Source of the DNA: an uncultured Ruminococcus sp.
Lineage (GTDB): Bacteria > Bacillota > Clostridia > Oscillospirales > CAG-272
Reading direction: 5' to 3'
Assembly: GCA_902766575.1 (NCBI GenBank)
Contig: CACXED010000277.1
Coordinates: forward strand, 1-7,311
Length of the DNA: 7,311 nt
Part shown: positions 1-4,872 of the stretch, in pieces
Layout of the letters: each line of letters begins with the position of its first letter
Numbering within the stretch: position 1 is the stretch's first letter
Position numbers and translations under genes: made by a program
The notes under the pieces: model-generated
Told to the model about the DNA's origin: nothing
Seen by the model: only the letters and a program-made list of their open reading frames with translations
Database searches by the model: none

Positions 1-1272
1 GCGGTATCTTTGGAGGAGACCGGAAAGGTCAGGATCGTTGCGCTGGATAAAACCGGAACGATCACCAAAGGAGAGCCGAAGGTCACGGATATCCTCCCGG
101 CTGAGGGCATGAGCGAAGCGGAGCTGCTGTCCATCGCCTATGCTTTGGAGAAGAAAAGCGAGCATCCGCTGGCTCGAGCAATCAATCAGAGGGCCGAGCA
201 GGATGGACTGACGGCAGCCGAAGTTCAACAATTTCAGGCGCTGCCCGGCAACGGACTGACCGCGTCTCTTGACGGCGCAGCTTTGTCAGGCGGCAGCTTC
301 CGGTTTATCAGCGGACAGATTCAAGTGCCCGCAAAGATGAAAGAAAGATATGAGCGGCTCTCGGAGGAAGGAAAAACCCCGCTGTTCTTTGCAAGGGACG
401 GCGCGCTCTGCGGCATCATTGCCGTTGCGGATACCATCAGGGAGGACAGTCCTCAGGCCATTGCCGAAATGCGGAGCATGGGCGTCCATGTGGTGATGCT
501 GACCGGAGACAATGAACGCACCGCGAAAGCCATCGGCGCGAAGGCCGGAGTTGACGAAGTAATTTCGGGCGTCCTTCCCGACGGCAAGGAAAGCGCGATA
601 CGCAAATTGCGGCAAAAAGGAAAGGTCATCATGGTCGGCGACGGCATCAACGACGCACCGGCTCTGACCGGCGCCGATATCGGCATCGCCATCGGTGCGG
701 GCGCTGACGTCGCCATCGACGCGGCGGACGTGGTGCTGATGAAAAGCCGCCTGTCCGACGTGCCTGCGGCGATACGCCTGAGCCGCGCGACGCTGCGCAA
801 TATTCACGAAAACCTGTTCTGGGCGTTTATCTACAATACCATCGGTATTCCGCTGGCGGCAGGCGTATTTATCCCTCTGCTCGGCTGGCAGCTCAATCCG
901 ATGTTCGCCGCGGCAGCCATGAGCTTATCCAGCTTCAGCGTTGGCACCAACGCGCTGCGCCTGAATTTCTTCCGGATGGACGATATGCACGATATGCACG
1001 ATTCCGGACGGGAAATCAAAAATAAATCAAAAACCACAGCCAAAAAGGAGACAAAACCCATGACAAAGACACTGAAAATCGAAGGCATGATGTGCGGGCA
1101 TTGCGAGATGCACGTCAAAAAGGCGCTCGAGGCGCTCGACGGCGTAACCTGCGCCGAGGTCAGCCACAAGACCGGAACCGCTGTCGTTACGCTGGCGAAG
1201 GAAGTCTCGGACGATGCTCTGAAGCAGGCGGTTGCCGAGCAGGGCTATCAGGTGACTGATATCAGCCATTGA
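1..1272 (+). CDS. copA: Cu+-exporting P1B-type ATPase, C-terminal part, with fused CopZ-like HMA domain (5' end outside window)
   Basis: ATP-driven export of Cu+ across the cytoplasmic membrane. The frame is open to base 1, so the N-terminus, transmembrane helices 1-6 and the CPC metal site lie to the left. Visible in order: phosphorylation motif DKTGT (46-60), the P1B-specific SEHPLA histidine (about 157-174), the PGNG nucleotide-binding glycines (about 244-255), TGDN (502-513) and the hinge GDGINDAP (637-660). Two final membrane helices follow, carrying YN (832-837) and MSLSS (919-933), the signature of the Cu+ subgroup (P1B-1). After a Met/His/Asp stretch (MDDMHDMHD, about 976-1002) and a Lys-rich linker comes a 70-residue heavy-metal-associated domain with MMCGHC (CxxC cysteines at 1093-1095 and 1102-1104). 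A C-terminal HMA domain is unusual for CopA, which normally carries it at the N-terminus. It probably arose by in-frame joining of copA and copZ. Function is certain at family level; Cu over Ag is inferred. Confidence 0.95.
   Translation, partial: AVSLEETGKVRIVALDKTGTITKGEPKVTDILPAEGMSEAELLSIAYALEKKSEHPLARAINQRAEQDGLTAAEVQQFQALPGNGLTASLDGAALSGGSFRFISGQIQVPAKMKERYERLSEEGKTPLFFARDGALCGIIAVADTIREDSPQAIAEMRSMGVHVVMLTGDNERTAKAIGAKAGVDEVISGVLPDGKESAIRKLRQKGKVIMVGDGINDAPALTGADIGIAIGAGADVAIDAADVVLMKSRLSDVPAAIRLSRATLRNIHENLFWAFIYNTIGIPLAAGVFIPLLGWQLNPMFAAAAMSLSSFSVGTNALRLNFFRMDDMHDMHDSGREIKNKSKTTAKKETKPMTKTLKIEGMMCGHCEMHVKKALEALDGVTCAEVSHKTGTAVVTLAKEVSDDALKQAVAEQGYQVTDISH
1045..1051 (+). promoter_or_regulatory. 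Internal Shine-Dalgarno for CopZ start
   Basis: AAGGAGA lies inside the coding frame of the ATPase fusion, 9 nt (counted from GGAG) before the ATG at 1060. Its match to the anti-Shine-Dalgarno and its spacing are both good, so it decides whether a free CopZ is made. Confidence 0.6.
1060..1272 (+). CDS. copZ: CopZ-like copper chaperone, possibly also made as a separate 70-residue protein from an internal start
   Basis: The last 70 codons of the ATPase frame form a complete HMA domain starting MTKTLKIEGMMCGHC, exactly like a free-standing CopZ chaperone. These proteins bind Cu+ through MxCxxC and hand it to CopA. The internal ATG at 1060 is preceded by AAGGAGA (1045-1051) at good spacing, and the linker before it (about 1009-1059) is low-complexity Lys/Thr, as expected of former intergenic DNA read through. 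What is seen is one continuous frame with a second ribosome start. The inference is that one mRNA yields both an ATPase with a tethered chaperone and free chaperone. The alternative is that the Shine-Dalgarno is a relic and only the fusion is made. There is no stop codon or frameshift between the two parts. Confidence 0.55.
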   Translation: MTKTLKIEGMMCGHCEMHVKKALEALDGVTCAEVSHKTGTAVVTLAKEVSDDALKQAVAEQGYQVTDISH

Positions 1273-1325
1273 TCAGTATTGCCGCTGCCGAGTTAGCGAT
1301 GCGGTTCCGTTATCCCTGAAAGCAA

Positions 1326-1384
1326 AACCCACGCCGGAAAGCACAGGCGTCAAGCCCCTTGGGCGTGGGTTATTATTATCTTTT
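1326..1384 (+). terminator. Probable intrinsic terminator after the copper ATPase
   Basis: AACCCACGCC (1326-1335) is perfectly complementary to GGCGTGGGTT (1362-1371), giving a 10-bp stem. It is followed by a T-rich but interrupted tail (TATTATTATCTTTT). The 26-nt loop is long for a classic rho-independent terminator. Its place 54 bp after the stop codon and before an unrelated gene fragment fits termination of the copper transcript. Confidence 0.6.
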
Positions 1385-1459
1385 ATCCGGCAGCGGCGTG
1401 GTATTCAAATGCGGAACGCGGTATCTCTTATATTGAGGACAGGCGTTATTGTTTTGTGT

Positions 1460-1849
1460 ATCGGCTCTCCGCAGATGAACTTCTTTGATGTCACCATCGA
1501 GGGCAATACGGTAATATTCGCGGACGGGAACCGTATTCAGCTGCCCGAGAAAATAATAGCGCAGCTGGGTGGAAAAAACGCCGGTCTTATTCTCGGAATA
1601 CGGGGAGAGGACGTCAAGCTCGACGCGCAGAATCTGAATGTTTACGGCGATTCAAAGCAGAGCGCGGTGGTCGAGAACACCGAGGTCATGGGCAACGAAA
1701 ACAATCTGTATTTCACCTTTGGCGGCGCGGCAGCGGTCGCGAGAGTCTCAAAGTATGAAATAAGCCGGGTCGGCGATACGATTGGCTTTGTATTCATTCC
1801 CTCAAAGATTCATTTCTTTGACAAGGATACCGAGGAATGTCTAATCTGA
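1460..1849 (+). pseudogene. Orphan C-terminal (TOBE) end of an MsmK/MsmX-type sugar ABC transporter ATPase
   Basis: Sugar ABC importer ATPases of the MsmK/MsmX/UgpC family have a conserved GFIGSPQMNF join where the nucleotide-binding domain gives way to the regulatory TOBE (MOB) domain. Here similarity starts abruptly at IGSPQMNFFD (about 1460) and continues through LGIRGEDVKL, VVENTEVMGNENNLYF and the terminal FIPSKIHFFD to a normal stop. The whole ATPase domain (Walker A, signature LSGGQ, Walker B; roughly 235 residues) is missing. An open frame extends back to an ATG at 1409, but its first 17 codons resemble nothing in the family and have no ribosome site. The remnant cannot hydrolyse ATP. 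It sits 13 bp before the GH32 start, which fits its having been part of a sucrose uptake operon. The break near 1455-1460 marks a deletion or rearrangement with the copper locus. Expression as a free TOBE protein is possible but unlikely. Confidence 0.85.
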
Positions 1850-1850
1850 T

Positions 1851-1855
1851 GGAGG
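1851..1855 (+). promoter_or_regulatory. Ribosome binding site of the GH32 gene
   Basis: GGAGG lies just after the stop codon of the ABC fragment and 7 nt before the ATG at 1863. It fixes the GH32 start and shows that the two frames once shared a transcript. Confidence 0.8.
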
Positions 1856-1862
1856 ATGGCAT

Positions 1863-3146
1863 ATGCAGACGATACATCTGAAAGCGCCCAAGGGGTGGAT
1901 CAACGACCCTAACGGGTTTATATACTATAACGGTGAATACCACCTGTTCTATCAGCATTTTCCATATGCTCCGAGATGGGGGAGAATGCACTGGGGTCAC
2001 GCTGTGAGCAGCGACCTTATGAACTGGAAGCATCTTGACGTCGCGCTGTTTCCGACAAAGACCGACGATTGCGACGGCTGCTTTTCCGGCAGCGCGATTG
2101 AAAAGGACGGCGAGCTGCACTTATTATACACCGGCGTTAGATATGACGCTCCCGACCCGGAGAACACCAACTGCTGTCTTAATGACAAATTCACCGCGGC
2201 GCAGCTTCACATTTCCTCGAAGGATGGCTTCAGCTTTGATAATTTCGGAGGAAAAGCCACGGTGATCCCTCCGATTTCAGACCCGGATATCGGCGACAGA
2301 AATCACACCCGCGACCCTAAGGTCTGGCGTGGCGGCGACGGAAATTATTATCTGGTCGTCGGAAGCACTGTGAACAAAGCCGGTCGGCTGCTGTTCTACA
2401 GAAGCGCCGACCTTCTCCACTGGGATTATGTCAATTATGCCGCTGCCGACGGTTATGGCTGGATGTGGGAATGCCCGGATTATTTCAAAGTAGACGGCAG
2501 GGATGTGCTGGTTTTCTCGCCTATGGGAATAGAATACGGCAATCAGGCAGTCTGTACGCTGGTGGACTTTGACGAGCGAAGCTGTTCCATGAGGATAGGC
2601 GGAGATTATCAGTTCCTTGACTATGGGCTTGATCTGTACGCCCCCCAGAGCACTATTGACAAATCCGGCAGAAGAATAGTTGTCGCATGGCTCAGAATGC
2701 CGGAGCCGATGGACAATAACGCTATAGGAATGTACAGTATGCCCCGCGTCTGCGAGGTAAAGAACGACCATATATTCTTCCGTCCGCACCCGGAAATACG
2801 CGCGAAATTCAATAAGCGGATAGCTTCCCCCGCCGGGATTTATATGGTAAAGGCAAGCCTGTCCGACGGCGAGGCAATCAATATCGGCGGATATGTAGTC
2901 AAAAAAGAAAACGGCCGGGTCGTCGCCGACAGAAGCGGCGTTATCAGAAATCATAATGAGCTGCGAAACAGCTTTGAAACGCCTGCGCTCAACGGCGCTG
3001 CGGACATTGAAGCATATGTTGACGGCAATATGATCGAGGTTTTCCTGAACGGCGGCGAATATGTGATCACAAATGCGGTCTACGACCTTTCGGACTATGT
3101 ATCCGGCAATGTCGAGCTTTACACTCTGAGCGATGCGGAGGAATGA
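1863..3146 (+). CDS. GH32 beta-fructosidase (sucrose / sucrose-6-phosphate hydrolase type)
   Basis: Hydrolyses beta-fructosidic bonds in sucrose, sucrose-6-phosphate or short fructans, releasing fructose. The 427-residue protein has all three GH32 catalytic signatures: WINDPNG near the N-terminus with nucleophile Asp15, the RDP motif at residues 150-152 (TRDPKVW, transition-state stabiliser), and WECPD with acid/base Glu203. GCFSGS (residues 72-77) lines the active site. The five-bladed propeller spans about residues 10-310. A compact beta-sandwich domain follows and contains the typical AYVDGNMIEVFLNGG stretch (about 384-398). It is shorter than common 480-500-residue sucrases, mostly in the sandwich domain. 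There is no signal peptide, so it acts in the cytoplasm on imported sugar. The start is supported by GGAGG at 1851-1855, and its stop overlaps an ATG of the fructokinase frame. The next gene makes sucrose (scrB/sacA-like) more likely than polymeric fructan, but the substrate is not proven by the sequence. Confidence 0.95.
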   Translation: MQTIHLKAPKGWINDPNGFIYYNGEYHLFYQHFPYAPRWGRMHWGHAVSSDLMNWKHLDVALFPTKTDDCDGCFSGSAIEKDGELHLLYTGVRYDAPDPENTNCCLNDKFTAAQLHISSKDGFSFDNFGGKATVIPPISDPDIGDRNHTRDPKVWRGGDGNYYLVVGSTVNKAGRLLFYRSADLLHWDYVNYAAADGYGWMWECPDYFKVDGRDVLVFSPMGIEYGNQAVCTLVDFDERSCSMRIGGDYQFLDYGLDLYAPQSTIDKSGRRIVVAWLRMPEPMDNNAIGMYSMPRVCEVKNDHIFFRPHPEIRAKFNKRIASPAGIYMVKASLSDGEAINIGGYVVKKENGRVVADRSGVIRNHNELRNSFETPALNGAADIEAYVDGNMIEVFLNGGEYVITNAVYDLSDYVSGNVELYTLSDAEE

Positions 3147-3148
3147 AT

Positions 3149-4111
3149 ATGGCAAAATTTGATGTTTGCGCGCTTGGCGAGCTGCTGATAGATTTCACCG
3201 GTAACGGAATCAGCTCGCAGGGCAATCCGATTATGGAAGCAAACCCCGGCGGCGCTCCCTGCAATGTGCTTGCAATGCTGAACAAGCTGGGATATAAAAC
3301 AGCCTTCATCGGCAAAATCGGCGATGATATTTTCGGCAGACAGCTTAAAAAAGTCGTCGAGGAGGCAGGCATAAATACCGACTGTCTGGTGACAGATAAG
3401 GCAGTCCATACCACCCTTGCGTTTGTAAACACATTGCCGGGCGGAGACCGGGAATTTTCGTTCTACAGAAATCCCGGCGCGGACATGATGCTGAGCGAAT
3501 CCGACGTGAACGAGCAGCTTATTGCCGACAGCCGGATATTCCATTTCGGTTCGCTTTCAATGACCGGAGAAATATGCGAAGCGGCGACAAAAAAGGCGGT
3601 CAAAGCCGCAAAAAAAGCCGGACTTGTAATTTCCTTTGACCCGAATCTGCGGGAAAGTCTCTGGGAAAGTCTTGCTTTGGCAAGAGAAAAAATAGAGTAT
3701 GGAATCGCTCAGTGCGATATTCTGAAAATATCGGACAATGAGATTCAATGGTTCACGGGAGAGCAGGATTTTGACCGCGCGGTGGAAAAGCTGCGGAGCA
3801 GATTCGGCAACATCAGGCTGCTGCTTCTGTCGCTGGGCAAAAACGGAAGCCGCGCGTATTCCGGCGGGAATAGCGCCTATGCTCCTATCGCGCCCGCCAA
3901 TACAATCGAAACCACCGGCGCGGGAGACACATTCTGCGGAGCGATCCTGTCAAAGGTTCTGGAATACGGACTGAGGGAGTATTCAAATCGGGAGCTTTTG
4001 GATATGCTGATTTATGCGAACGCTGCGGCGGCTATCGTAACCGAGCGCAGAGGCGCTTTGAAGGTCATGCCGCGGCTTGAGGAAATCATAGACAGAATCG
4101 GGCGAAGCTGA
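3149..4111 (+). CDS. scrK: PfkB-family fructokinase
   Basis: Phosphorylates fructose (to fructose-6-phosphate) with ATP. The 320-residue protein has the usual length and ribokinase-family marks: N-terminal MAKFDVCALGELLIDF, the sugar-binding NPGGAPCNVLAMLNKLG (about 32-48), FIGKIGDDIFGR, PGGDREFSFYRNPGADMML (about 97-115, typical of fructokinases), FDPNLR (163-168) and the C-terminal signature TTGAGDTFCGAIL, with GAGD at 257-260 and Asp260 as catalytic base. Two in-frame ATGs exist. The one at 3143 overlaps the GH32 stop and lies 1 nt after GGAGG (3137-3141), too close, while 3149 lies 7 nt after it and gives the canonical N-terminus, so 3149 is chosen. Operon with GH32 is clear: it takes fructose from the hydrolase into glycolysis. 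The gene symbol follows the sucrose context. Confidence 0.93.
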   Translation: MAKFDVCALGELLIDFTGNGISSQGNPIMEANPGGAPCNVLAMLNKLGYKTAFIGKIGDDIFGRQLKKVVEEAGINTDCLVTDKAVHTTLAFVNTLPGGDREFSFYRNPGADMMLSESDVNEQLIADSRIFHFGSLSMTGEICEAATKKAVKAAKKAGLVISFDPNLRESLWESLALAREKIEYGIAQCDILKISDNEIQWFTGEQDFDRAVEKLRSRFGNIRLLLLSLGKNGSRAYSGGNSAYAPIAPANTIETTGAGDTFCGAILSKVLEYGLREYSNRELLDMLIYANAAAAIVTERRGALKVMPRLEEIIDRIGRS

Positions 4112-4112
4112 A

Positions 4113-4190
4113 ATGCAGGAGGTTAAAATAAAGCTGTCGTCGGTGAATGACGTTAAGGCAATACCGCACAATTCACGGCTTACGCCTTAA
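4113..4190 (+). pseudogene. Truncated HPr-family phosphocarrier gene (first 16 codons, then repeat sequence)
   Basis: One base after the fructokinase stop codon a frame starts MQEVKIKLSSVNDVKA. This matches the N-terminus of the small HPr-family proteins of Clostridia, which typically continue into a FVN... helix and a GRYVVDAKSIMG segment. After codon 16 the sequence changes to IPHNSRLTP and stops at 4190. That switch coincides with the left inverted repeat of the 4151-4450 element. About 65-70 residues, including the region equivalent to Ser46, are missing, so the protein cannot work. The near-overlap with the fructokinase stop suggests the ancestral gene was the last of the sucrose operon. 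The identification rests on a short stretch and is from memory of the family. No ribosome site precedes the ATG; a GGAGG at 4118-4122 lies just inside the frame. Confidence 0.65.
4151..4174 (+). repeat. Left inverted repeat of the 4151-4450 element
   Basis: It begins CGTTAAGGCAATACCGCA and ends AATTC. Reverse-complemented it matches 4427-4450 at 23 of 24 positions. It overlaps codons 13-20 of the broken HPr-family frame. Confidence 0.85.
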
Positions 4191-4221
4191 GCGCGAATCT
4201 GCTTGCCCCTTTTTCCGTCCG

Positions 4222-4306
4222 AGTTGCTTGCAACTCGTAGTTGCTTGCAACTCGTAGTTGCTTGAAACTCATAGTTGCTTGAAACTCATAGTTGCTTGCA
4301 ACTCAT
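4222..4306. repeat. Five tandem copies of a 17-bp palindromic unit
   Basis: Units start at 4222, 4239, 4256, 4273 and 4290. Consensus is AGTTGCTTGCAACTCGT, with two coordinated variants: CGT or CAT at the end, and GCAACT or GAAACT in the right arm. Each standard unit contains AGTTGC-TT-GCAACT, so each could fold into a small hairpin; in the two GAAACT units one arm pair is broken. The first copy extends to 7-bp arms (4221-4236). With no spacers between copies this is not CRISPR. Confidence 0.95.
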
Positions 4307-4344
4307 CTTCACTAAAAATCCTTGACATGGGCGGTACCCTGCCG

Positions 4345-4361
4345 CAGTTGCAAAGCAACTG
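4345..4361. repeat. Palindrome CAGTTGC-AAA-GCAACTG
   Basis: Perfect 7-bp arms with a 3-nt loop. It shares the AGTTGC/GCAACT arms of the nearby tandem array but has AAA in place of TT, so it is a separate insertion or variant of the same family. Confidence 0.9.
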
Positions 4362-4398
4362 ATCGGATTCTTTGTATCGTCTGACGAAAGAAATTGAC

Positions 4399-4415
4399 GA
4401 CTTGCTTTGCAAGTC
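4399..4415. repeat. Palindrome GACTTGC-TTT-GCAAGTC
   Basis: Perfect 7-bp arms with a TTT loop. The arm sequence differs from the neighbouring palindromes except for the innermost TTGC/GCAA, so it shares the architecture and core but is a different member. Confidence 0.9.
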
Positions 4416-4426
4416 CTGCGCACTTA

Positions 4427-4450
4427 GAATTATGCGGTATTGCCTTAACG
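4427..4450 (-). repeat. Right inverted repeat of the 4151-4450 element
   Basis: On the minus strand it reads CGTTAAGGCAATACCGCA, then TAATTC. The only difference from the left copy is one T for C. It joins directly to the AAA_14-like remnant that extends to 4497. Confidence 0.85.
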
Positions 4451-4497
4451 GCATCCTGCCAGTTTTCCATGCGCTGGATTTCATCAAAAATCAGAAA
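4441..4497 (-). pseudogene. 19-codon remnant of an AAA_14-type ATPase (DUF4143-associated family)
   Basis: On the minus strand one frame reads FLIFDEIQRMENWQDAVKA. This is the Walker B segment and following helix (hhhhDEIQR..NW...V) of the AAA_14 family of predicted ATPases that carry a C-terminal DUF4143 domain. A stop codon precedes it (4498-4500), and beyond the final Ala the frame runs into the inverted repeat (IPHNS...). Neither the Walker A part nor the C-terminal domain is found nearby, so it is a small relic. The match is recognised by eye over a short span, but the motif is distinctive. Confidence 0.6.
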
Positions 4498-4628
4498 TTA
4501 TCAAGTATTTAGCGTCAATGTTGAAAAACTTTTCTGATTTCATAATTTGTGTTATTCGGTTTTATCCTCTGTCGCTCAATCTGCCCGTGCCCTTGAAGTT
4601 CCGGTGAATCCCGACCGTCTGACGAACA

Positions 4629-4668
4629 GTTACAAATATTGCTTTACATCAATAAAGTTTTTTGTAAC
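4629..4668. repeat. Composite inverted repeat
   Basis: GTTACAAA (4629-4636) pairs with TTTGTAAC (4661-4668), and directly inside it TATTG (4637-4641) pairs with CAATA (4650-4654). The result is a 13-bp stem with a 6-nt one-sided bulge and an 8-nt loop. No T-run follows on either strand, so it does not look like a terminator. Confidence 0.6.
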
Positions 4669-4872
4669 CAACGGTACACTTGGTACACATACTTTTGAGT
4701 CAGAGCAAATATTTTGCGACGTGCTATGTTTGATGAGACTAAAACTAACGGCGGCGCAGGAACTAACCTTGACTATGGGAGCGGCGGCTCGCCGCCGGCT
4801 CGCCGCGTTTATCATTCGGATGGCGAATTTCCACGGCGTAACTTCTGAAATATTCGAGAATAATAACATCAC
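4630..4872 (-). CDS. Doubtful small hypothetical ORF (80 codons)
   Basis: On the minus strand a GTG or ATG start overlaps the stop codon of the trkA remnant (TGATG arrangement), and the frame runs 80 codons to 4630. The product has no recognised domain, no membrane helix and an Arg/Ala-rich middle (RRRAAA) encoded by the GC-rich palindrome at 4783-4807. There is no separate Shine-Dalgarno. The overlapping start could allow coupled translation, but the composition looks like non-coding DNA and an opposite-strand frame of similar length covers the same bases. It is listed only because nothing else is there. Confidence 0.15.
   Translation of the reverse strand: MMLLFSNISEVTPWKFAIRMINAASRRRAAAPIVKVSSCAAVSFSLIKHSTSQNICSDSKVCVPSVPLVTKNFIDVKQYL
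4783..4807. repeat. GC-rich palindrome with 11-bp tandem duplication
   Basis: GGCGGC-TC-GCCGCC (4783-4796) has perfect 6-bp arms and a 2-nt loop. GGCTCGCCGCC (4786-4796) is repeated immediately as GGCTCGCCGCG (4797-4807). The arm and loop size equals that of the 17-bp array units although the sequence is unrelated. Confidence 0.85.

Larger units (their letters stand above)
4151..4450. mobile_element. MITE-like element bounded by 24-bp near-perfect inverted repeats
   Basis: The stretch is bounded by 24-bp inverted repeats with a single mismatch and contains no transposase frame. Inside it are a 17-bp tandem array (4222-4306) and two separate palindromes (4345-4361, 4399-4415). Beyond the 24 bp, similarity of the two ends seems to resume after a 13-bp offset (TAAGCGCG versus TAAGTGCG, then a CTTGC). 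Length (about 300 bp), inverted ends and lack of coding capacity fit a non-autonomous element. On the left it cuts an HPr-family frame, on the right an AAA_14-like frame. No target-site duplication can be named with confidence, because the outermost 9 bp (GTTAAGGCA and its complement) also fit the host genes. It could instead be a composite of several small repeats. Confidence 0.55.
4498..4868. other. Stretch without a recognisable gene
   Basis: It holds no frame that I recognise as a known protein. Structure seen: a composite inverted repeat at 4629-4668, a direct repeat GGTACAC-TT-GGTACAC (4673-4688), and a GC-rich palindrome with an 11-bp tandem duplication (4783-4807). Long frames exist on both strands through the same bases but lack a ribosome site or family resemblance. 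It may be an old gene remnant downstream of trkA or another small repeat element. Confidence 0.6.

Noticed and set aside
286..807. Long minus-strand frame inside the copper ATPase gene
   Set aside because: It lies opposite a strongly conserved coding frame, has no ribosome site, and its product (Arg/His/Ala-rich) resembles no family; a shadow of GC-rich codons.
1418..1426. GCGGTATCT also occurs at 1-9, suggesting a duplicated copper ATPase scrap before the ABC fragment
   Set aside because: Only 9 bp are shared. A GVVFK-like peptide upstream is suggestive, but the frame stops and the surroundings do not align.
2277..3155. 292-codon minus-strand frame opposite the GH32 gene
   Set aside because: The GH32 frame has all catalytic motifs; the opposite frame has no domain or plausible start and is a shadow.
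4222..4306. CRISPR array
   Set aside because: The 17-bp units are contiguous with no unique spacers and each is itself a palindrome.
4560..4625. Possible degenerate tRNA (GTCGCTCAATC and a GTTCCGGTGAATCCC stretch recall D- and T-arms)
   Set aside because: No acceptor stem, anticodon stem or CCA end could be paired.
4629..4668. Terminator for the antiporter-trkA transcript
   Set aside because: The stem is AT-rich, has a bulge, and is not followed by a T-run on the minus strand.
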